From: Candidatus Bathyarchaeota archaeon
GTDB taxonomy: Archaea > Thermoproteota > Bathyarchaeia > Bathyarchaeales > Bathycorpusculaceae
NCBI GenBank assembly: GCA_026014585.1
Contig: JAOZIA010000024.1
Location: 434,001-498,000, forward strand
Length of the DNA: 64,000 nt
Reading direction: 5' to 3'
The stretch's first letter is position 1; each line of letters begins with the position of its first letter. Below, piece by piece: positions 1-6,852 of the stretch. The position numbers were made by a program, and so were the translations under genes. A model generated the notes under the pieces. That model did not search any database, was not told the origin of the DNA, and saw nothing but the letters and a program-made list of their open reading frames with translations.

Positions 1-208
1 CTAAGGCGTTACCTTTGATTTCACGTTTTTCAGCTTTGCCACCGTTGTTTTTTGTGTAACCAATAGTTACATCTGTGTCGGCTAGTTCTTCAATGCCTGC
101 AATGAAGGTCTTGTTTGCTTCGTTTTGGGAGTACACCATTGCCAAAAGCAAATCACGAACCATGTCTCCAAGAGTAACGTTTTCTAAAGCAGTTGACAGG
201 GTTGTCAC
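1..208 (-). CDS. DUF2589-like protein, partial (C-terminus outside window)
   Basis: A GTG at 206-208 directly follows the TAG of the upstream gene (209-211) and opens a frame that runs off the window. The 69 visible residues closely match the protein at 1242-1760: both share LLLAMV, then QN-AN, then FI-G, then YTK, then GNAL. They are therefore paralogs in one operon. The segment resembles the N-terminus of the DUF2589 family, small soluble proteins of unknown function that often occur as multiple copies. The function is unknown. The start is supported by the alignment with the paralog, not by an obvious ribosome site. Confidence 0.7.
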   Translation of the reverse strand, partial: MTTLSTALENVTLGDMVRDLLLAMVYSQNEANKTFIAGIEELADTDVTIGYTKNNGGKAEKREIKGNAL

Positions 209-964
209 CTAAGCGCGTGTTCTTTCTGTGATTATTTTAGCTGAATCGATCCAACGTTTAGTATTCTCAATTGACAGCTGATAGTTTTTGGGAACCTTGA
301 CTTTGCCCGATTTTATTGCGTTATCCATTATTTTTGTAAGTTCCTCAGGAGAATACTGGGCAAGTTTTTCTTTGGAGTCTATCTTGCTTGCAACAAGTAA
401 TTCTGCAACCTGTTCATCAACGCCTTCGACACCTGCAATGTCGCTTTTAACCATCAGTTTTGCCATGCTTATGAATTCAGCGGCTTTTGTTTGAGTCACA
501 TTTGCCTTAGCTAATTGTTCTGCAGAAGCAAGAGCTAGATCACTTATCGTCTCAATACCTATGGCGCGTAGTCTTTCCCCGATAACTGTGCCTATGCCTT
601 CGATTATTTCAACGGGTTTTCTATTGCTGGATGGTTTTACTTCTAACGGAATAGGTCGCAAAGTCAAGTTCACTGTGCTCATAAGGTTTGGGTCAAGTTC
701 ACCCTGTTTTGTTGGCAGAGCAAGCAGGGTTTTTTCGCCTTCTTGGGTTACAACAGCTTTTAGTTGTATTGTAAAGTCGGCAAGCACAAAAGTTGTAGAG
801 CGCTCCTGAGCCATTGCATAATCATGGACACGTAGCAGGTCTTTTTGAAGAGAGGTTATCAAGGTTGCGGAGTCTACTTTTGAAGTAAACACTTTGGGGT
901 CTACTATTTTTTCGGCGGTTACGCTTGGATTGACAATTTTTTTAATATTTTCATTACCTGACAT
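209..964 (-). CDS. Trypco2-like domain fused to helix-hairpin-helix (DUF4332-like) tail
   Basis: This is a 251-residue soluble protein. Residues about 35-110 form a beta-rich segment ending in VNLTLRPIP. It matches the pattern of the small protein at 973-1236 (F-x-hydrophobic...K...V-LTL-P) and of Trypsin-co-occurring domain 2. From about residue 118 there are two helix-hairpin-helix units: EIIEGIGTVIGERLRAIGI, and a second one around GVEGVDEQVAELL. This arrangement resembles DUF4332 or the Rad51 N-terminal domain and suggests DNA or protein binding. It sits 8 bases after the 973-1236 gene and abuts the next gene. Known facts: HhH units often bind DNA non-specifically. The biological role is not known. 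Confidence 0.65.
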   Translation of the reverse strand: MSGNENIKKIVNPSVTAEKIVDPKVFTSKVDSATLITSLQKDLLRVHDYAMAQERSTTFVLADFTIQLKAVVTQEGEKTLLALPTKQGELDPNLMSTVNLTLRPIPLEVKPSSNRKPVEIIEGIGTVIGERLRAIGIETISDLALASAEQLAKANVTQTKAAEFISMAKLMVKSDIAGVEGVDEQVAELLVASKIDSKEKLAQYSPEELTKIMDNAIKSGKVKVPKNYQLSIENTKRWIDSAKIITERTRA

Positions 965-972
965 AACTTCAC

Positions 973-1236
973 CTAATTTTGTTTTGGTTTAAGTTTGAAT
1001 GTTAGTTTGATTGTGCTTTCCCCTTTTTTGCCAAAATAGTTGAGTGTTTGGGCGTCTGAGGAAACAATTTTTAATTCACTATCTTTGATGACAAAGCATT
1101 TTATATCCATTTCAATTTGGGGGATAACAAATTGGGAAGGCTGGTCTTTGCTGGCGTCCAATGCCTGATTTAAACCAACGTTTGCTTCGCTTATTACTCC
1201 AGAGATTAATGAAAAAAAAGAAAGAAAGGTGGTCAT
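973..1236 (-). CDS. Small Trypco2-like protein
   Basis: This is an 87-residue protein: a short N-terminal helix (SLISGVISEANVGLNQAL), then a beta-rich half with FVIPQIEMDIKCFV and a final IKLTFKLKP strand. This helix-then-sheet plan ending in a K/T-L-P strand is what the Trypsin-co-occurring domain 2 family looks like. It also matches the N-terminal half of the next gene (209-964), which adds an HhH tail. Only 5 bases separate it from the 1242-1760 gene, so the two are almost certainly co-transcribed. The family assignment comes from pattern recognition only and the function is unknown. Confidence 0.55.
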   Translation of the reverse strand: MTTFLSFFSLISGVISEANVGLNQALDASKDQPSQFVIPQIEMDIKCFVIKDSELKIVSSDAQTLNYFGKKGESTIKLTFKLKPKQN

Positions 1237-1241
1237 GTTGA

Positions 1242-1760
1242 TTACGCTGGTGTTGCTGGTGTAGCTTCAGGTTGGGGTGTTGTGTCTTCGGTGATTTTTT
1301 CGATAGCTTTCATCAACGGGGCTGGTGGGGGGGCTGGCGCAACTTTTATTTCAAGAAAGCTGGAAGCTTCAACAGAGTATGAGTATTTGCTTGAGTATTT
1401 TGCGTCCACGGATGCTGAGAAGAAGGCCCAACCGCCTTTAGCATGCATCTTGACTTCTGCTTCTCTTGTTTTCTGCATTGTTATGACCATCTTGATTTGG
1501 ATGGTGCCGCTTTGGATTTGTAGCAGTGTGGGGAGAATTCCGAAGGCTAATGCGTTGCCGCTGATGGTTGTTTTTGTGCTGGATGAATCGCCTGCTTTTG
1601 TGTAGCTGAGGTTGATGGGGGTTTCAACTAGGTCTTGTACGCCGTTTATGAATGATGTGTTTGCGTCGTTTTGTGCTTCGACCATTGCTAATAGCAAGTT
1701 TCGTATCATCTGGTCAAATGGCACGCTTGCCAGTTCAGTTCCAATAGAAAGGGCTGACAT
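1242..1760 (-). CDS. DUF2589-like protein
   Basis: This 172-residue protein is first in its operon. Its ATG (1758-1760) has a GAGG ribosome site at 1768-1771. Residues 15-40 (LLLAMVEAQNDANTSFINGV), the following PINLSYTKAG strand and the ISGNALAFGILPTLLQI stretch match the DUF2589 plan of an N-terminal amphipathic helix followed by a beta domain. The C-terminus is Pro/Ala-rich and probably disordered. There are no signal peptide or membrane segments. A clear paralog starts at 208. DUF2589 proteins have no established biochemical role. Confidence 0.65.
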   Translation of the reverse strand: MSALSIGTELASVPFDQMIRNLLLAMVEAQNDANTSFINGVQDLVETPINLSYTKAGDSSSTKTTISGNALAFGILPTLLQIQSGTIQIKMVITMQKTREAEVKMHAKGGWAFFSASVDAKYSSKYSYSVEASSFLEIKVAPAPPPAPLMKAIEKITEDTTPQPEATPATPA

Positions 1761-1795
1761 GATGTTTCCTCAATTTTCATAAGTCAACAGTCTTA

Positions 1796-1806
1796 CTATT
1801 TAAGAG
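1796..1806 (-). promoter_or_regulatory. Probable TATA box of the DUF2589-like operon
   Basis: Read on the minus strand this is CTCTTAAATAG. It lies about 36 bases before the ATG at 1760, which puts the expected transcript start around 1773, just upstream of the GAGG ribosome site. The call rests on position and composition only. Confidence 0.4.
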
Positions 1807-2047
1807 TTGAGAAAATTGTCGCCAAAAGAACACTCGTAGAACAAACAGGCAGATACAGCACCCCAAACCACACACAAACAACAAAATTGAACCTAAAAAC
1901 AAACCATTACACAAACCTACCGCACAAAACCAATCAAAAAGCCAACTCTAATCAATAATTGAAACATTGAACAAAAACACGTAGAACAAAAAATATTTGA
2001 GGCAACCGAGTAAATACAACACTCACTAAATTAAAAGAAAAAGGTAC

Positions 2048-2266
2048 TTATCGCCAGTTTTCTCTTCGCCTAGACCAAACGTTTTTTTCACTCTCTACAT
2101 CACGGGGTCGGGTTTGCACTTGTTTTGCGAATCCAGTTCTGGCGGTACGGTGTTTACCTAAACACTCATTACAATAGACAGGTTTACCTTCAGCGGGTTT
2201 AAAAGGAACAGTGGTAATTTTACCGCAGTCACTGCATTTTATTTCAGTTGATACTCGTTCAGACAT
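2048..2266 (-). CDS. CxxC-x17-CxxC zinc-ribbon protein
   Basis: This is a 72-residue protein with Cys11-x2-Cys14 and Cys32-x2-Cys35 separated by exactly 17 residues. That is the signature of the CxxC-x17-CxxC zinc-binding domain family. The conserved VPFKPxxGKPVYCxECL stretch between the pairs is present. The C-terminus is basic (SRRRENWR). Family members are proposed nucleic-acid binders, common in archaea and Chloroflexi, without a proven role. An AGGA ribosome site lies about 8 bases before the ATG. It is transcribed alone from a nearby TATA-like element. Confidence 0.8.
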   Translation of the reverse strand: MSERVSTEIKCSDCGKITTVPFKPAEGKPVYCNECLGKHRTARTGFAKQVQTRPRDVESEKNVWSRRRENWR

Positions 2267-2292
2267 TTGTTATATCCTGTTAATTTTTAAAA

Positions 2293-2304
2293 GCTATAAA
2301 AAAT
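2293..2304 (-). promoter_or_regulatory. TATA-like element of the zinc-ribbon gene
   Basis: The minus strand reads ATTTTTTATAGC about 27-38 bases before the ATG at 2266. The predicted start of transcription is close to the start codon, so the leader would be very short. Confidence 0.35.
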
Positions 2305-2344
2305 AGCGGTAAACTAACGTTGGGGAATTAAACTGTAAAGTAAC

Positions 2345-2458
2345 TTAAAGGTTTGCGTTTAAGAGGGCAAATTTGCCATTTGGAGTGTAATGCAAAAATT
2401 GCCTAGTTACAGTTAAAGTGTTTCCGCACTCTGTGCATTTCAGAATTATGCTTTTCAG
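2345..2458 (-). other. Possible remnant or micro-gene with a CxxC knuckle, after aIF1A
   Basis: A frame opens in the aIF1A tail and ends with TAA at 2345-2347. It reads ILKCTECGNTLTVTR, then HYTPNGKFALLNANL, which looks protein-like, with a CxxC-G knuckle like the neighbouring zinc-ribbon protein. No ATG, GTG or TTG precedes the CxxC within the open frame (2345-2473). A CTG at 2456-2458 is the first conceivable start. It is either a micro-gene with a non-standard start, translated by coupling from aIF1A, or a decayed fragment. Confidence 0.35.
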
Positions 2459-2465
2459 GTCTTCG

Positions 2466-2771
2466 CTACATGGTCAGGTAATTGTGTTTCCTTAGCCAGT
2501 CAGATTGGTTTTGTCGGTATCGCCAGAAAATGTCGCCTCTTGTATCACTTTGGAAATCCCATGGAGAAACTAGTACAATATCTCCTTCACGTATCCAAAC
2601 GCGCTTTTTTAGTTTCCCTCGAACACGGCACATCCGTTCTTTCCCATCCTGACATTTTACTAGTATTCTTTCTGCACCAAGCATTTTAACGGCTAAGCCT
2701 AAAACATCATTGGAGGAAGGTAAAACCATTTTATTGAGGTCACTCTCATGCGTAATTTTTTTTCTACCCAT
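2466..2771 (-). CDS. eif1A: Translation initiation factor 1A (aIF1A)
   Basis: This protein of about 101 residues has the S1-type OB fold of eIF1A. Key features are the basic N-terminus (MGRKK), the LGAERILVKCQDGKERMCRVRG core, then KKRVWIREGDIVLVSPWDFQ and a basic C-terminal tail. The protein promotes initiator tRNA and mRNA placement on the 30S subunit. The open frame extends to a TTG at 2783, but the ATG at 2769-2771 gives the usual MGRKK start and has GGGTG just upstream. It is complete and of normal length. Confidence 0.95.
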   Translation of the reverse strand: MGRKKITHESDLNKMVLPSSNDVLGLAVKMLGAERILVKCQDGKERMCRVRGKLKKRVWIREGDIVLVSPWDFQSDTRGDIFWRYRQNQSDWLRKHNYLTM

Positions 2772-2798
2772 AAATACACCCAAATAGGGATTTTCAAC

Positions 2799-2808
2799 TT
2801 TTTAAATC
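2799..2808 (-). promoter_or_regulatory. TATA box of aIF1A gene
   Basis: The minus strand reads GATTTAAAAA about 28 bases before the ATG at 2771. That spacing predicts a nearly leaderless transcript, common in archaea. Confidence 0.45.
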
Positions 2809-3109
2809 AGAACAAGTCTAAAGAAAAAGATAGCTTTCTTGCTTTTCCTCTAAATAAATTCCAACCCTTAATTAAAAGGGTCAACAACATATTAAAGGTA
2901 TGCAATAAAACAGATTTTTCACCCAAATAAAAACCAGAAAAATTTTGAGTAATAAAAACTTGATTTATTTTTTGGAAGACATTAGTGAGTAAATCGCACT
3001 TACCTCAGCTTACTGCTGAAATCATGCTCATTTAACATTTGGAAAACAAACTAACTTATCAACGATTTTTACCAAAATTCGCTTTGATGCAGTCCCTCAT
3101 AAGTTTTGC
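2809..3109. other. Intergenic region, no gene seen
   Basis: About 300 bases of A+T-rich sequence between the aIF1A promoter and a downstream-facing gene end. No convincing reading frame, RNA fold or repeat was recognised. It probably holds the 3' end of the 3110-3496 transcript. Confidence 0.5.
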
Positions 3110-3496
3110 TTATGCTTTTATTTTGCGTGGTTGAAAAGTTTTTTTGCATCGACTACGTTTGACCAAATTAATTTGTTTGGGGTCAATAAGTTTAAGACGC
3201 CTCTTTAATTCGGTTTTAACTGCAACATCGCTTTCACGTTTTAGGGCATCATTTATCAGGTCCATAGCAAAACCTAAACTTTTATCGCCAAAAAGTGTGT
3301 TAAATACAGGTCCGCCATTATTTTTTCCTTGAGATAGCTTAACGGGCAGCATGCAAACAAAATTTGCAGGATAAGTGGATTTATTGCGGTTCACAACTGC
3401 GAAACGGTAAACAGAACCTGTCCCCCCAGTGGATTCATACTTAAAAACTTGTAATCTGCAATCCATACAACCAACACTAAAAAATGGAGAAGGCAA
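3110..3496 (-). CDS. Conserved-looking hypothetical protein
   Basis: This 128-residue protein is not recognised. It has a CxxC pair near the N-terminus (Cys10, Cys13), isolated cysteines near 48 and 116, a Gly/Thr-rich turn, a helical middle (LGFAMDLINDALKRE) and a very basic C-terminus (KRSRCKKTFQPRKIKA). There are no membrane segments. The composition suggests a small metal- and nucleic-acid-binding protein, but that is inference. The gene at 4082-3513 ends 16 bases upstream, so the two may be co-transcribed. Confidence 0.6.
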   Translation of the reverse strand: MPSPFFSVGCMDCRLQVFKYESTGGTGSVYRFAVVNRNKSTYPANFVCMLPVKLSQGKNNGGPVFNTLFGDKSLGFAMDLINDALKRESDVAVKTELKRRLKLIDPKQINLVKRSRCKKTFQPRKIKA

Positions 3497-3512
3497 CTAA
3501 TATCAGTATGCT

Positions 3513-4082
3513 TTAATGCAGTTTCCTATTGTAAACCGCTAACACCAACAAACAATTAATCATCACCAAATACGCTGGAAAGGCTATTCCACTAAAAGCC
3601 CAATTAGGCACTGCAGCAAAACTGGTCAGCGGACTGAAAACACCAACAAGATAAGGCCACACAGACTCGGTTTCAGGATTGCTCCATGCCTTCCGCAAAG
3701 TGGGCAGGGCAGCAAACGCGTCACTGGCAATAGCCAGAATTATGCCCGAGTTTGCATTCATGGTAATGTACCATACTACAAGCGCCAAACCAGACAGCAC
3801 CCCACATAAGTAATCTATTTTTGATAGCTTCCAGTACGATTTTTTAACAAAAAATGAAGCACAAAAAACCAGCAAAGGACAAAACCCTGCCATAAACACG
3901 GGCAAAACTGCCCAACCCACACCGCTGTAAACCTCCGCCGCCGTGCCAATCAGGGGCACAATACTCCACATTAACCAGGTAACCCTGTTAGGTTTGGTGC
4001 CGCTTGTAAACATTGAACGAATATACGCCAAAGCAGCTATCAGAGAGGCAAAGGCTGCGGCAAACACGAGGTATTCTATCAT
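3513..4082 (-). CDS. Multi-pass membrane protein, PQ-loop/SWEET-like
   Basis: This 189-residue protein has about seven hydrophobic segments. Two similar halves each carry a P/W-rich loop: SGTKPNRVTWLMWSIVPLIG near residue 30, and TLRKAWSNPETESVWPYLVG near residue 135. Such internal repeats recall the PQ-loop/SWEET fold of small solute transporters. No substrate can be inferred. The ATG at 4080-4082 opens directly into the first membrane helix (MIEYLVFAAAFASLIAALAYI). Confidence 0.55.
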   Translation of the reverse strand: MIEYLVFAAAFASLIAALAYIRSMFTSGTKPNRVTWLMWSIVPLIGTAAEVYSGVGWAVLPVFMAGFCPLLVFCASFFVKKSYWKLSKIDYLCGVLSGLALVVWYITMNANSGIILAIASDAFAALPTLRKAWSNPETESVWPYLVGVFSPLTSFAAVPNWAFSGIAFPAYLVMINCLLVLAVYNRKLH

Positions 4083-4267
4083 GAATTGTTACTGTGCGGC
4101 GGGTGTATTTATTTAATCACAGCTTATTTAAGAAAAACATCATGTCAGTGATTTGTTGCTAGCAGGGGTTGCCAACTAGTGTTTTTTAACGGTTAAGCGG
4201 AGAGTTAATTGAGGGTCGTGCCCTGTTTAATTATGGCAAACCAACAATTCTGATTATAGACGATGAT

Positions 4268-4594
4268 TTGGGTATTCTTGGAACTTTTAGGAGACTGTTT
4301 CAAAGCAGAGGCTTCAACGTTGCATTAGCAGAAAACGGCAAACAAGCCATCGAAAAAATAAACCACACACATTTTGACGTCGCCCTAATTGACTTATGCC
4401 TACCCGACATGGAAGGCACCCAGCTTTTCCCCTACATCCGAAAAACAAATCCCCACGCCATCAAAATAATGCTCTCAGGAAAAAGCCTGCAGGATATACA
4501 GGGAGCAGATGTTTTGCTTTCAAAACCAGTCCAAGCAACAAAGTTGCTAAGCATAATTGATAGTAAACTGAAAGATGCAGAAGCTACATTTTAG
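4268..4594 (+). CDS. Stand-alone response-regulator receiver domain, start codon damaged
   Basis: The frame encodes a CheY-like receiver: acidic triad DDD (codons 4259-4267), phospho-acceptor Asp in ALIDLCLPDMEG, and the conserved Lys in LLSKPV. There is no output domain. The TTG at 4268 would remove the first strand and the acidic triad, so it cannot be the true start. The same frame is open from 4190 and reads NYGKPTILIIDDD, but has no ATG, GTG or TTG there. An ATG at 4233 lies one base out of frame. One extra G would give ATG GGC AAA CCA. Either a base is missing (error or mutation) or a rare start codon is used. Its 3' end overlaps the ABC ATPase gene tail by 11 bases. Confidence 0.75.
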   Translation: MGILGTFRRLFQSRGFNVALAENGKQAIEKINHTHFDVALIDLCLPDMEGTQLFPYIRKTNPHAIKIMLSGKSLQDIQGADVLLSKPVQATKLLSIIDSKLKDAEATF

Positions 4595-5255
4595 AAAGCA
4601 CGCCATCTTTGAGCATAAAATCGCAAACGGTAGGCAGCTTATCGTAGAGGTCTGTTGAAGTCACCACAACCGCAACCCCTTTTTCCTTGCATATTTTACC
4701 CAAAAGCTCGTTTAGCAACTCTGCATTCTCATCATCAAGGCTGGAGGTTGGTTCATCAGCCAAGAGGAATTTAGGGTTATTAACTAAAGCACGGATGATA
4801 GCGACTCTTTGACGTTCTCCCCCACTCAAATTTTCAGGATACCGCTCAGCAAGACGCGCCAAATCAAAATATTCCAAAAGCTCCATTGCCCTGTCTATGC
4901 GAGCGGGTTTTTTTGTTCCTGCCAATGCCATGGGCAACTCAATATTTTCCTGCACAGTGAGTGTGGGTAGCAAGTTGAAGAACTGGAAAATTAGACCGAT
5001 TTGGCTGAGTCGAAGCTGGGTTTTCTGGTCATCACTTAAGGGTGCAGTGTCTTTACCGAACAGATTTACAGCGCCGTAGTCGGGTTTTTGGAGTAAACCC
5101 ATGATTTTGAAGAGATTGGTTTTGCCTGCGCCTGATTTGCCTCGTATTGAGATGTAGTCGCCCTGTTTGATGGATAGGTTGACGCCTTTTAGTATTGGTG
5201 TTGTGCCGTAGCTTTTGTGCACATCAATTATTTCTATGACTTTATCGTTTGACAT
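4584..5255 (-). CDS. ABC transporter ATP-binding protein (LolD/MacB type)
   Basis: This is a 223-residue nucleotide-binding subunit with Walker A GKSGAGKT (39-46), a Q-loop (FQFFNLLPT), the LSGGERQR signature and Walker B FLLADEPTSSLD. The usual H-loop histidine (VTHD) is replaced: the sequence reads VVVTSTD with Ser at about 200. It would pair with the FtsX-type permeases encoded upstream (6849-9163) in a MacB/LolCDE-like mechanotransmission complex, which typically acts on extracytoplasmic proteins or lipids. It overlaps the 5242-6852 gene by 14 bases, so it is the last gene of that operon. Confidence 0.9.
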   Translation of the reverse strand: MSNDKVIEIIDVHKSYGTTPILKGVNLSIKQGDYISIRGKSGAGKTNLFKIMGLLQKPDYGAVNLFGKDTAPLSDDQKTQLRLSQIGLIFQFFNLLPTLTVQENIELPMALAGTKKPARIDRAMELLEYFDLARLAERYPENLSGGERQRVAIIRALVNNPKFLLADEPTSSLDDENAELLNELLGKICKEKGVAVVVTSTDLYDKLPTVCDFMLKDGVLSKM

Positions 5256-6852
5256 AGATGCTTACCTCACTGTTAACATAAACACAATTGTAACCTGACA
5301 GTTTATCTGTCCAATTAGAGGGTAAAGTCACAGGTGAACTCTGGTAGAGAACGTACCCGTTCTGGTTCATCTGATCATAAACGTAGAGTACAGATGGTGG
5401 TTCACCGTCCCCACCCAAGTAGCTATAACCAGCCATCACATCAACACGCCCATTAAAGTAACCATCAATCAGATATTGCACCTTAACATCGCTAGCCACA
5501 GTTTGATTACCGCCATTTTGAGTCACCCACTCAGATGCCTTAAACTCGGAAGGTTCATACCGCCAAAAGTACCCAAGATAGGATTCTTGAAGCGAAACCG
5601 CCGCATACACACCATAAACACTCAAAGCAATCATGGAAAAAACCAGCACCAAAACCCCCGCTTTTGCCCAAACCCGTGCGCTTAGTTTAGGGATTTTGTA
5701 AAACTTGTATAAACCAAACGCGGCAAGAATTGCTAATGGAGCAAGCAGAAAGTTGAGCGTACGGTAAACGTAACTGACCCCACTAATAGAGTTACTAAAC
5801 AAAGCATAACCACCAAACACAAGCAACACAACAAACCAAACGATTGGAAAAAGCAAAGAGCCCTGTTTCTTGTCAGAGCCCGTGACTGCAAACACCATAA
5901 GAGGAGTTGCCAAAATAAAGGGGAGAGCAAACACCAGATATGATGAGGGAATAATGGGTGCATTAGGCAAGATTGAAGTTGCAGTTATCAAAACCAACAT
6001 TAAACACACAAAACCCAAGCCTACAACTTGCCCAAGAATACCTGATTTTTTTGATTGCCGTTTGGGTTTTAAGGCAAAGTACAACACAACTAAAAGTCCC
6101 ACAATTTGATAGGCTCCAACAGACAGTAAATCGCTCCCTGAGAGAGCAAACTGGAAAGCAGGCAACGCGTACAGCACAAAATAGGCACAAGTTACCCCTG
6201 AAAAAAGCACAAGCAAAAACATGTTGGATTTGAACGAATTATCTAACTGCGGGTTCTTTTTGGTGACCAGCGATGCAACCGTCAACCCCAGTAGTATGCC
6301 TATTGTTAGAAAAGCGGTTAGGTGATGGGACAAAACAAGCGCAACGGAGGCTACGGTGAAGAGAAGGGTAGTTTTCCAGTTCTGCTTTAGCAAAAATAAC
6401 AGCATAACTGATAGGTAAATTGGGCTTGCAAAGGTTTCCTTTGTTACTCCCGCCATAAAAAGTGCGTAAGGAAAAGCTGTAGAAAAAATTGCAGTAGCCA
6501 TTAATGCGAGGTCACCGTTTCCAGTTAGCCGCTTCACCAAAAAATAAAAAATGGGAACCGCCAAAGCAGCCACTATGGGCATTCCCAATGCCATAGCAGT
6601 AATAGGAGATAACCCCAAAATTTGAGAAAACACCACACCAAACAATTGGTTTGCGGGCCAAAAATTATTGTAACCGTCAAAGAGTCCGCTGCTAAGCGAA
6701 ACTGGTGTGTTTTGCAGTAGCAACTCTGTGTTTCGTATAAGTGGCCAAGCATCAGTTGAGAAGGGCATTTCGCTGATTATGGTGGGGTAGAGGCGTACTG
6801 CAAAAGTAACAAACAATATCAGCACGATGGTTATGGCAGTGTTTGTTTTCAT
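5242..6852 (-). CDS. Large polytopic membrane protein, probable GT-C type glycosyltransferase
   Basis: This 536-residue protein has about 12 membrane helices and a C-terminal external domain of about 110 residues. After helix 1 comes an acidic loop (PFSTDAWPLIRNTE) in the place of the catalytic Asp loop of GT-C enzymes that use polyprenyl-phosphate sugars (PMT/ArnT/AglB group). No WWDYG motif is present, so it is not AglB. Its ATG overlaps the TGA of the upstream permease gene (ATGA). Its place between ABC permease and ATPase genes implies a shared envelope process. Fold class is moderately sure; donor and acceptor are unknown. Confidence 0.65.
   Translation of the reverse strand: MKTNTAITIVLILFVTFAVRLYPTIISEMPFSTDAWPLIRNTELLLQNTPVSLSSGLFDGYNNFWPANQLFGVVFSQILGLSPITAMALGMPIVAALAVPIFYFLVKRLTGNGDLALMATAIFSTAFPYALFMAGVTKETFASPIYLSVMLLFLLKQNWKTTLLFTVASVALVLSHHLTAFLTIGILLGLTVASLVTKKNPQLDNSFKSNMFLLVLFSGVTCAYFVLYALPAFQFALSGSDLLSVGAYQIVGLLVVLYFALKPKRQSKKSGILGQVVGLGFVCLMLVLITATSILPNAPIIPSSYLVFALPFILATPLMVFAVTGSDKKQGSLLFPIVWFVVLLVFGGYALFSNSISGVSYVYRTLNFLLAPLAILAAFGLYKFYKIPKLSARVWAKAGVLVLVFSMIALSVYGVYAAVSLQESYLGYFWRYEPSEFKASEWVTQNGGNQTVASDVKVQYLIDGYFNGRVDVMAGYSYLGGDGEPPSVLYVYDQMNQNGYVLYQSSPVTLPSNWTDKLSGYNCVYVNSEVSIYVKR

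Noticed and set aside
1761-2047. CRISPR-like repeats in the A/C-rich stretch
   Set aside because: ACAAA-type runs are irregular and show no repeat-spacer periodicity.
5242-6852. AglB oligosaccharyltransferase
   Set aside because: No WWDYG motif and the protein is much shorter than AglB.
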